In this document: piece by piece, positions 1-5,307 of the stretch
Layout: every line of letters starts with the position of its first letter
How positions within the stretch are numbered: position 1 is the first letter of the stretch
Origin: an uncultured Oscillospiraceae bacterium
GTDB lineage: Bacteria > Bacillota > Clostridia > Oscillospirales > Oscillospiraceae
Assembly (NCBI GenBank): GCA_900756495.1
Contig: CAAEKI010000220.1
Location: forward strand, 1 to 11,636
Direction: 5' to 3'
DNA: 11,636 bases
Position numbers and translations under genes: made by a program
The notes under the pieces: generated by a model
Seen by the model: only the letters and a program-made list of their open reading frames with translations
Told to the model about the DNA's origin: nothing
Databases searched by the model: none

Positions 1-56
1 CGCATATGAAAACTCCCGCCCGGTGCGAAAGCGCCGGGCGGGAGTTTTCATATGCG
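1..56. terminator. 26-bp hairpin, likely bidirectional terminator after the SDR gene
   Basis: Bases 1-26 and 31-56 are inverted repeats that pair over 26 bp with a single G-T wobble, closed by a GAAA loop on the plus strand (TTTC on the minus strand). The GC-rich core (ACTCCCGCCCGG and its complement) is flanked by AAAA on one side and TTTT on the other, so it has the form of an intrinsic terminator in both directions. It starts two bases after the stop codon of the minus-strand dehydrogenase. The outer arm ends in CGCATATG, extending the stem well beyond what termination needs. The stem may continue past the window edge. Confidence 0.8.
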
Positions 57-58
57 AG

Positions 59-865
59 CTAATCGCTCATGCACAGCAGACCGCCGTCGTGTACGACCAC
101 GGAGCCGGTCATATGGCATCCGGCCGGGGAGGCCATGTAGACGCACAGCGCCCCTACTTCCAGGGGGTCGGCAAACCGTCCCATGGGAAGGCGGCTGTCC
201 ACCATGTCGAAGACCTCGGGGGGAAGGAACCGGTCCAGGTCGGTATGGGTGATTCCTGGCTCAATGCAGTTGACACGTACGCCGGTTCCACCCAGCTCGG
301 AGGCCAGATAGCGGGTAAAATGGTCTAGTCCTGCCTTGGACACGTGATAGGAGATTTTAGGGTGGGTACGGGTGTTATCCACCGACTGGGCACCGGTGGA
401 GGAGATATTGATGATACAGCCTGCACCGCGCGCTATCATGCCCGGCGCCACTTCGTGGCATAGATTGGCGGGACCATCCAGATTGGTAGCCAGGACTGTA
501 TGCCAGTGCGACAGATCCACATCCTCCAGAAAGGAGCCGATGATTGCAGAGCCGGCGTTGTTTACCAGTACGTCAATATGCCCCCAAAAAGAGAGCGCCT
601 CCTTCACAGCAGATCGAACGCTGTTGAGGTCGGCGACATTGCAGCTGAGGCAGAGACAGTTGGTGCCGTGGCGCTCCAGCAGGTTCAGAGCCTCTCTGCC
701 CTGGGCGGCATCCCGGCAGAGGATTGCAACATTGGCACCGCATTGGGCAAACGCTTCCGCAATACCCAGGCCGATGCCTTTGCTGCCTCCGGTAACCAAT
801 ACGTTGTAGCCCGCCACAGAAAAGGCGTTGCTCATATTGCTGATGGGTGCTGTAGTCGCTGCCAT
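59..865 (-). CDS. SDR-family NAD(P)-dependent oxidoreductase
   Basis: A 268-residue classical short-chain dehydrogenase/reductase, a soluble Rossmann-fold enzyme that oxidises or reduces an alcohol/carbonyl pair. Visible motifs are the cofactor loop TGGSKGIG (residues 25-32), NNAG (102-105), the active-site Asn in ATNLDG (N128), the serine region NISS (153-156), the catalytic YHVSK (Y173, K177) and PGITHT (203-208). About four extra residues lie between the serine and the tyrosine compared with common members. Arg51 just after the second beta strand suggests NADP(H). An upstream in-frame extension to 985 exists, but the ATG at 865 has AAAGGA a few bases upstream and gives a normal SDR N-terminus. 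The gene has its own promoter and stops against the hairpin at 1-56, so it looks monocistronic. The substrate cannot be read from sequence; gluconate-5-dehydrogenase-like and 3-oxoacyl-ACP-reductase-like enzymes are both possible. Confidence 0.9.
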   Translation of the reverse strand: MAATTAPISNMSNAFSVAGYNVLVTGGSKGIGLGIAEAFAQCGANVAILCRDAAQGREALNLLERHGTNCLCLSCNVADLNSVRSAVKEALSFWGHIDVLVNNAGSAIIGSFLEDVDLSHWHTVLATNLDGPANLCHEVAPGMIARGAGCIINISSTGAQSVDNTRTHPKISYHVSKAGLDHFTRYLASELGGTGVRVNCIEPGITHTDLDRFLPPEVFDMVDSRLPMGRFADPLEVGALCVYMASPAGCHMTGSVVVHDGGLLCMSD

Positions 866-917
866 GCTACCATTCCTTTCTTTACATTCCCCAATTGCAG
901 AGGAAGGACTTTTAATT

Positions 918-947
918 ATTGTAGCATGGAAGGAAAAGCGCTGCCAA
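918..947 (-). promoter_or_regulatory. sigma-A-type promoter for the SDR gene
   Basis: On the minus strand TTGGCA (947-942) and TACAAT (923-918) are separated by 18 bp, about 50 bp upstream of the ATG at 865. It lies in the 116-bp gap after the YihY-family gene, so the dehydrogenase can be expressed independently. The same gap holds a small hairpin at 961-977 (TGCCGGT / ACCGGCA, 3-nt loop), which has no U-tract downstream on the minus strand and so is not a standard terminator for the YihY-family gene. Confidence 0.65.
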
Positions 948-981
948 CAGACCTTTTTTGTGCCGGTACAACCGGCAGATG

Positions 982-1863
982 TCACTCCTCCTCGCGTTCG
1001 CGGGCAATTTCGCGCATCTCCAGCAGGTACTGCTTCTTTTTTCGCCGATACCAGACACAGTTAAAAATATTGCCTAGAATAAGGATGTTGCCGCACAGAT
1101 AGAGCCATACCATGAGGATTATGACAGAGGCGAGTGAGCCGTAGACCATGGAGTAGCGGGAGGACATGCCGATGAACCAGGAGAAGAGCACGGAAGCGGC
1201 TACTAGGGCGACGGCGGCAATGAAGCCGCCGGTGAGAATGGGGGCTCTGGGGCCGCCCCTGGGCGCTGAGAGGCGATAGGCCAGCAGCACGAAGATGAGA
1301 ACCAGGCAGAAGAGGATCAAAAAGCGCATCCACTGCCAGTCCCATGGAAGGGCCCGGCTCTCCAAGTGGAGCGCCTGCTCGAGAAACTGAAAGAGCCAGC
1401 CGCCGGTGAGAAGCACGGCCATGGAGAGATAGATGGTGATGAGAAAGAGCACAGAATAGATTACGCTGGCCACGACCTGCCATAATCCCTTATAACTCCT
1501 GCGCTGGTAGATGTCGTCCATAATCTTCATGAGAGAGCGGAAGGCGGCGGACGCAGAGAGGAGGGTCATAACCACCCCCGCACCCAGCATGGCGCGGGAT
1601 TGGTTATCGGAGATATATACCACGTAGTCCCCCAAAATATCCAGTGCGGCAACGGGAAGAAAGGGAGCGGCGGCCTCCAGCAGAGAGGAGATATCGACAT
1701 CCAGCAGACCGATAAAGGCATTGATACAGATAAGAATCGGGAAGAAGGACAAAATCAGAAAGTAGGCCAGTTCAGCTGCTGACCGGGAGACCCGGCGGGA
1801 AAAGTAAATATCGGCAATCTCTAGGGCAAACCTGACCGGCGCCCGTTCCAGAAAGTGCTTCAA
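982..1863 (-). CDS. YihY/virulence factor BrkB family membrane protein
   Basis: A 293-residue polytopic inner-membrane protein of the YihY/BrkB family, whose biochemical role is not settled (the old name ribonuclease BN is a misattribution). The N-terminal motif RSAAELAYFLILSFFPILI (residues 27-45) is typical. Hydrophobic segments lie at about 32-54, 91-107, 132-158, 179-198, 208-232 and 243-268, giving the usual six-helix pattern. Two short amphipathic stretches (59-85 and 160-175) sit between them, and the tail from 272 is highly charged (RRKKKQ...REREEE), presumably cytoplasmic. The start is a TTG with AGGAGG seven bases upstream; no better in-frame ATG fits the family N-terminus. The gene follows rpsT across its terminator, with only about 40 bp and no convincing promoter between them, so it may depend on read-through. 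Family assignment is firm; function is unknown. Confidence 0.9.
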   Translation of the reverse strand: MKHFLERAPVRFALEIADIYFSRRVSRSAAELAYFLILSFFPILICINAFIGLLDVDISSLLEAAAPFLPVAALDILGDYVVYISDNQSRAMLGAGVVMTLLSASAAFRSLMKIMDDIYQRRSYKGLWQVVASVIYSVLFLITIYLSMAVLLTGGWLFQFLEQALHLESRALPWDWQWMRFLILFCLVLIFVLLAYRLSAPRGGPRAPILTGGFIAAVALVAASVLFSWFIGMSSRYSMVYGSLASVIILMVWLYLCGNILILGNIFNCVWYRRKKKQYLLEMREIAREREEE

Positions 1864-1870
1864 GGGTCAC

Positions 1871-1876
1871 CCTCCT
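1871..1876 (-). promoter_or_regulatory. ribosome binding site deciding the TTG start of the YihY-family gene
   Basis: The minus strand carries a perfect AGGAGG seven bases before TTG at 1863. The nearby GTG is out of frame, so TTG is the only start that uses this site and gives the family N-terminus. Confidence 0.75.
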
Positions 1877-1900
1877 TTCTCCAGCATTCGACAGAAATAC

Positions 1901-1931
1901 AAAAAACCGCCTGCAACCACAGGCGGTTTTT
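1901..1931. terminator. rpsT intrinsic terminator (symmetrical, may act both ways)
   Basis: CCGCCTG (1907-1913) pairs with CAGGCGG (1920-1926) around a 6-nt loop, flanked by an A-run (1901-1906) and a T-run (1927-1931). On the minus strand the stem is followed by TTTTTT, just downstream of the rpsT stop codon. The plus-strand reading is nearly as good. Confidence 0.9.
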
Positions 1932-1951
1932 GTGTGACACCAGAAGTAGAC

Positions 1952-2215
1952 TTAGGCCAGCTTATTCAGCTTCAGGGTCATGCTGCTTTTCTTGTGAGCG
2001 GCATTGTTCCTGTGCAGCAGACCATGGCCCACGGCTTTATCGACAGCCTTAACGGCCACCTTGTAAGCGGCATCGGCCTCGCTGCGGTTGCCTTCGGCCA
2101 CCGCGGCCTCAAACTTCTTGATGTCGGTCTTCAGCGCGGATCTGGCGGCCTTGTTCTGCATGGCCTTGGTCTTGTTAACCAGGACACGCTTTTTGGCAGA
2201 CTTAATATTCGGCAA
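1952..2215 (-). CDS. 30S ribosomal protein S20 (bS20)
   Basis: An 87-residue basic, alpha-helical protein that binds 16S rRNA in the body of the 30S subunit. The start MPNIKSAKKRV is the canonical bS20 N-terminus, followed by lysine-rich helices (residues 12-45) and the conserved KKSSMTLKLNKLA tail. The reading frame could open at a GTG at 2224, but that codon lies one base from the AGGAGG. The TTG at 2215 is eight bases from it and yields exactly MPNIKS, so TTG is chosen. The E. coli rpsT gene is also known to start with UUG, a feature linked there to feedback control by S20. The gene has its own extended -10 promoter and terminator and is divergent from gpr, a common arrangement in Firmicutes. 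Confidence 0.96.
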   Translation of the reverse strand: MPNIKSAKKRVLVNKTKAMQNKAARSALKTDIKKFEAAVAEGNRSEADAAYKVAVKAVDKAVGHGLLHRNNAAHKKSSMTLKLNKLA

Positions 2216-2223
2216 ACCAAACA

Positions 2224-2229
2224 CCTCCT
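2224..2229 (-). promoter_or_regulatory. ribosome binding site deciding the TTG start of rpsT
   Basis: Minus-strand AGGAGG ends eight bases before the TTG at 2215, an ideal distance, but only one base before the upstream GTG at 2224. This spacing and the resulting MPNIKS N-terminus together exclude the longer reading. Confidence 0.85.
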
Positions 2230-2274
2230 CCGATACGTGATGATCATAAACACAGTTTGCCCGTGCAGATTATT

Positions 2275-2303
2275 ATTTTACCAGCCAAAAGGGAAAAATG
2301 CAA
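2275..2303 (-). promoter_or_regulatory. rpsT promoter with extended -10
   Basis: On the minus strand TTGCAT (2303-2298), a 17-bp spacer and TAAAAT (2280-2275), with TG one base before the -10 (extended -10). It predicts a leader of about 50 nt before the TTG start. I see no obvious S20-binding structure in that short leader. Confidence 0.8.
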
Positions 2304-2343
2304 CTGTTTTTTTCACTTTTTTACGCACTTTTTGTATAGGGGA

Positions 2344-2372
2344 GCATTTGGCGCAAAAACTAGGGCTATATA
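2344..2372 (+). promoter_or_regulatory. possible forespore (sigma-G/F-type) promoter for gpr
   Basis: GCATT (2344-2348) and CTATATA (2366-2372) lie 17 bp apart, about 35 bp before the gpr ATG. This partly matches the sigma-G consensus (GHATR ... CATWHTA): four of five and five of seven positions. There is no good sigma-A promoter in the same stretch, and gpr is forespore-expressed in the Bacilli and Clostridia studied. The match is imperfect. Confidence 0.4.
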
Positions 2373-2405
2373 AATGAAAATCCACAAGATATAGGGGGAG
2401 TTGTA

Positions 2406-3311
2406 ATGCTGGAACGCCGCACCGACTTGGCAGTAGAGGCGCGTGAGCTCTGGGCGCAGTCGGCGGAGAAAGAGACCCGTCTGGAAGGGGTGGAGGCCCG
2501 GGACTCGGAGCGGGAGGGCTATCAAGTCACGACGGTAAAGATTCTTAATGAACAGGGGGCAACCGCGCTGGGCAAGCCAGTGGGGACCTATGTGACGCTG
2601 GAGCTGTCTGGTCTGCACCGGCGGGAGGAGGACGCCTTTTGTCGGGCGGTTCGGGCCTTGGCGGAGGAGCTGCGCAATCTGCTGGGGCTGAAAGCAGGGG
2701 CGTCGGCACTGGTAGTGGGACTTGGCAACCGGGCAATTACACCCGATGCCGTTGGCCCCAAAGCCGCTGACCACACCTTGGTCACCCGGCACTTGGTGAC
2801 TCAGGTGCCGGAGCACTTTGCAGCCTTTCGCTCGGTCTCGGCCTTGGCGGCTGGTGTGCTGGGGACGACCGGTATGGAGAGTGGTGAAATGGTCTCCGCA
2901 TTGGTGGAAAAGATTCGGCCTGACTGTGTTGTGGCTGTAGATGCGCTGGCATCCAGAAGCTTGGACCGGGTTTGCTCTACCGTGCAGCTTGCGGATACGG
3001 GTATTGTCCCCGGTGCAGGGGTCGGTAATGCCCGGGCCGCACTCAACGCGGAGACGCTGGGCGTTCCAGTGGTGGCAGTAGGGGTTCCGACGGTGGTGGA
3101 TGCGGCCACACTGGCATTGGATGTGCTCTCCGAAGCGGGGCGGGAGGATTTGGACCCTGAGGTTCTGCGGGGAGCCGGAAAGGGCCTCATTGTTACCCCC
3201 AAGGACATTGATGCGCAAGTGGCTGACCTCTCGAAGGTCATAGGGTTCGGCATCAACCTGGCTCTCCAGCCGGGCCTGACGGTGGAGGATGTGGAGATGC
3301 TCCTGTCTTGA
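2406..3311 (+). CDS. GPR endopeptidase, spore germination protease
   Basis: A 301-residue aspartic-type endopeptidase (family A25) that degrades small acid-soluble spore proteins during germination, releasing amino acids and freeing spore DNA. The conserved [10 protein letters not shown] lies at residues 5-14. The two aspartates thought to form the active centre are D114 in [12 protein letters not shown] and D179 in [19 protein letters not shown] (152-160), the long [10 protein letters not shown] stretch (201-210) and the C-terminal VTPKDID are also family hallmarks. The protein is shorter than the roughly 370-residue Bacillus enzymes, and only four residues precede RTDLAVEA, where Bacillus has a prosegment of about 15 removed at activation. 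The ATG at 2406 has AGGGGGAG a few bases upstream. The gene is divergent from rpsT, and only 10 bp separate its stop from the glyS promoter. It implies a spore-forming host. Confidence 0.96.
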   Translation: MLERRTDLAVEARELWAQSAEKETRLEGVEARDSEREGYQVTTVKILNEQGATALGKPVGTYVTLELSGLHRREEDAFCRAVRALAEELRNLLGLKAGASALVVGLGNRAITPDAVGPKAADHTLVTRHLVTQVPEHFAAFRSVSALAAGVLGTTGMESGEMVSALVEKIRPDCVVAVDALASRSLDRVCSTVQLADTGIVPGAGVGNARAALNAETLGVPVVAVGVPTVVDAATLALDVLSEAGREDLDPEVLRGAGKGLIVTPKDIDAQVADLSKVIGFGINLALQPGLTVEDVEMLLS

Positions 3312-3321
3312 CATTTTGTTC

Positions 3322-3350
3322 TTGACGGCAGAAGTGTTTGGTGATAAAAT
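3322..3350 (+). promoter_or_regulatory. glyS promoter (sigma-A type)
   Basis: TTGACG (3322-3327), a 17-bp spacer and TAAAAT (3345-3350) begin ten bases after the gpr stop codon. Transcription would start near 3357, just before Stem I of the T-box leader. No terminator separates gpr from it, so gpr transcripts may also enter the leader. Confidence 0.8.
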
Positions 3351-3356
3351 GTGCTC

Positions 3357-3594
3357 CACAAAGCAACAGGCAGAGACCGGGAGGAGTACCCGGCCGCTCA
3401 GAAAGCAGAGAGAAGCCGGCGGTGAAAGGCTTCCTGAGAGCGGCGGTGAAGGCGCCCGGGAGCCGCGGAGAGGAAATGCTCCGCCGTCCTCCGACGTTAC
3501 CGGATTTGAGTGCGCGTCAGCCAGACGCGAATTCAGGTGGAACCACGGACAACATGTTCGCCCTGAGCCGAAGTACCGGCTCAGGGCGTTTTTT
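3357..3594 (+). promoter_or_regulatory. T-box leader sensing tRNA-Gly (specifier GGC)
   Basis: A transcription-attenuating leader that binds uncharged tRNA. Stem I has a lower helix (3377-3381 with 3455-3459) and an upper helix (3393-3399 with 3438-3444). Between them is a specifier loop with AGTA on the 5' side (3385-3388) and GAA followed by GGC (3451-3453) on the 3' side. GGC is a glycine codon. The T-box bulge is TGGAACC (3538-3544); TGGA would pair with a tRNA ending UCCA, matching the U discriminator of bacterial tRNA-Gly. In the antiterminator TCAGG (3533-3537) pairs with CCTGA (3562-3566), which is part of the 5' arm of the competing terminator. The downstream gene is glycyl-tRNA synthetase, which agrees. 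Confidence 0.93.
3559..3594 (+). terminator. T-box-controlled terminator upstream of glyS
   Basis: CGCCCTGAGCCG (3559-3570) and CGGCTCAGGGCG (3577-3588) form a perfect 12-bp stem followed by six T. Its 5' arm overlaps the antiterminator partner at 3562-3566, so the two folds are mutually exclusive. Confidence 0.93.
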
Positions 3595-3648
3595 GCCCCT
3601 CGGGGCCCCTTGCCGGTGCGAATCACTACACATGTAAGGAGAATGGAC

Positions 3649-5070
3649 ATGAAAAACACCGACAAAACCATGGACAAGATTGTGGCCTTGTGCAAGGGCC
3701 GGGGCTTTATCTTTGCCGGCAGCGAGATCTATGGCGGCTTAGCCAACACATGGGACTACGGCCCCCTGGGTGTGGAGCTCAAAAACAACATAAAGAAGGC
3801 TTGGTGGAAGAAATTTGTCCAAGAGAATCCCTATAACGTAGGGTTGGATGCCGCCATTCTGATGAACCCGCAGACCTGGGTTGCCTCCGGACATCTTGCC
3901 GGTTTTTCCGACCCTCTGATGGACTGCCGGGAATGCCATGAGCGTTTCCGCGCTGACAAGGTCATTGAGGACTGGTGTGCCGAGAGCGGCTATCTCCTGC
4001 CAAAACCCATTGACGCCTTCTCTCAGCAGGAGATGAAGGACTTTGTAGAAGAGCACGACATCCCCTGCCCCACGTGCGGCAAGCATAATTTTACCGACAT
4101 ACGCCAATTTAACCTGATGTTTAAAACCTTTCAGGGAGTGACTGAAGACGCCAAGAATACGGTCTACCTCCGGCCTGAGACTGCTCAGGGGATATTTACA
4201 AATTTTGTGAATGTCCAGCGTACGACCCGCCGGAAGCTGCCCTTCGGAATCGGGCAGATTGGCAAGTCCTTCCGCAATGAAATTACACCGGGCAACTTCA
4301 TCTTCCGTGTGCGGGAGTTTGAGCAGATGGAGCTGGAGTTCTTCTGCAAACCGGGAACTGACCTGGAGTGGTTCCAGTATTGGCGCAACTTCTGCCACCA
4401 GTGGCTGCTCTCCATCGGTCTGAAGGACGAGAACCTGCGCCTGAGGGATCACGACCCGGAGGAGCTTTGTTTTTACTCTAAGGCCACCACTGACTTTGAG
4501 TTCCTCTTCCCCTTTGGCTGGGGCGAGCTGTGGGGCGTGGCCGACCGCACCGACTATGACTTAAACCAGCACCAGACTACCTCGGGCAAGGATCTCACTT
4601 ACTTCGACCAGGAGAAAAATGAGCACTATATTCCCTATGTGATCGAACCCTCTCTGGGCGTCGAGCGCTCGGTGCTGGCCGTTCTGTGCGACGCATATGA
4701 CGAGGAGGTGGTGGACGAGGCCAAAAATGATGTGCGTACGGTTCTCCGGCTCCACCCCGCTCTGGCCCCTTTCAAATGTGCTGTGCTGCCCCTGTCCAAA
4801 AAGTTGGGCGACAAGGCACGGGAGCTCCAGACTGAGCTGTGCAAGGAGTTTATGGCCGACTACGACGACGCGGGGTCCATCGGCAAGCGCTATCGTCGTC
4901 AGGACGAGATTGGCACCCCCTTCTGCATCACCGTGGATTTTCAGACGGTGGGCAGCGAGACGGAGGAGGCCGACCACTGTGTTACCATTCGAGAGCGGGA
5001 CTCTATGGAGCAGGTTCGTATACCCATTGACCAGGTAAAGGCCTATCTTTTGGAGCGTGTAAAACTGTAA
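3649..5070 (+). CDS. glycyl-tRNA synthetase, single-chain (alpha2) type
   Basis: A 473-residue class II synthetase that attaches glycine to tRNA-Gly. It is the single-polypeptide homodimeric form, also found in archaea and eukaryotes, not the two-gene glyQ/glyS alpha2-beta2 form; some genomes call it glyQS. Motif 1 region is [10 protein letters not shown]...[12 protein letters not shown] (21-47). A Cys pair CREC (93-96) and CPTC (140-143) may bind zinc. The glycine-specific RPETAQGIF lies at 175-183, motif 2 [19 protein letters not shown] at 208-226, motif 3 [14 protein letters not shown] at 333-346, and the anticodon-binding domain from about 370 to the end. The frame is open further upstream, but the ATG at 3649 has AAGGAG seven bases before it; the ATG at 3643 is too close to that site. 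It is under T-box control and ends at the terminator at 5074-5117. Confidence 0.97.
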   Translation: MKNTDKTMDKIVALCKGRGFIFAGSEIYGGLANTWDYGPLGVELKNNIKKAWWKKFVQENPYNVGLDAAILMNPQTWVASGHLAGFSDPLMDCRECHERFRADKVIEDWCAESGYLLPKPIDAFSQQEMKDFVEEHDIPCPTCGKHNFTDIRQFNLMFKTFQGVTEDAKNTVYLRPETAQGIFTNFVNVQRTTRRKLPFGIGQIGKSFRNEITPGNFIFRVREFEQMELEFFCKPGTDLEWFQYWRNFCHQWLLSIGLKDENLRLRDHDPEELCFYSKATTDFEFLFPFGWGELWGVADRTDYDLNQHQTTSGKDLTYFDQEKNEHYIPYVIEPSLGVERSVLAVLCDAYDEEVVDEAKNDVRTVLRLHPALAPFKCAVLPLSKKLGDKARELQTELCKEFMADYDDAGSIGKRYRRQDEIGTPFCITVDFQTVGSETEEADHCVTIRERDSMEQVRIPIDQVKAYLLERVKL

Positions 5071-5073
5071 AGG

Positions 5074-5117
5074 AAAAAAGGACCTTGGCATCCGGAAGAG
5101 AGCCAAGGCCCTTTTTT
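5074..5117 (+). terminator. glyS intrinsic terminator
   Basis: AAAAAAGGACCTTGGC (5074-5089) pairs with GCCAAGGCCCTTTTTT (5102-5117) with one A-C mismatch, loop of 12 nt, four bases after the glyS stop. The A and T runs make it plausible in both directions. The rest of the gap to 5274 (about 155 bp) holds no gene, RNA or repeat that I can recognise. Confidence 0.93.
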
Positions 5118-5274
5118 ATGGTTTGTGGACAAGCGGGTGGAAAATGTGAAAAGTAGTTCTAATTCCAGCGGTGCAGCGGGATAAGAAGCAGTTGTCCAAC
5201 CCTGCATCGGAAATTCAAAAGGAGTGTTGATTCAGTAGAGACGACAGAAAAATTTTGGCGCAGAAAAAGGAGCT

Positions 5275-5300
5275 GGGGCTACGGCGATCGCCGTAGCCCC
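5275..5300 (-). terminator. 26-bp perfect palindrome, probable aspS terminator
   Basis: Bases 5275-5300 are a perfect 26-bp palindrome (arms GGGGCTACGGCGA) starting eight bases after the aspS stop codon. On the minus strand it is followed by AGCTCC and then TTTTTC, so the U-tract is displaced by six bases from the stem. The position supports a terminator; the spacing is unusual. Confidence 0.65.
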
Positions 5301-5307
5301 AAATCTG

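Noticed and set aside
866..985. N-terminal extension of the SDR protein to 985
   Set aside because: It would cover the promoter at 918-947 and adds a 40-residue segment foreign to SDR enzymes; the ATG at 865 has a ribosome binding site.
3289..3648. N-terminal extension of GlyRS back to 3289
   Set aside because: It would translate the promoter, T-box leader and terminator. The ATG at 3649 has a well-placed AAGGAG and gives the normal family N-terminus.
2313..3695. Long open frame (460 codons) on the minus strand across gpr and the glyS leader
   Set aside because: It is antisense to gpr, which has clear active-site motifs, and its translation is low-complexity (Arg, Pro, Ser, Leu, Gln-rich) with no family signature. 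It also runs through a T-box leader.
3739..4452. Minus-strand open frame of 237 codons opposite glyS
   Set aside because: It is a shadow of the glyS reading frame in GC-rich DNA, with no start signal or recognisable domain.
5118..5274. Small RNA, peptide gene or regulatory element in the glyS-aspS convergent gap
   Set aside because: No promoter, stable hairpin, or ribosome binding site with a usable start was found; stop codons follow quickly in the frames inspected.
5284..5291. GCGATCGC as a cyanobacterial HIP1-type repeat
   Set aside because: It is a single occurrence that forms the centre of the aspS terminator palindrome; the gene content is Firmicute.
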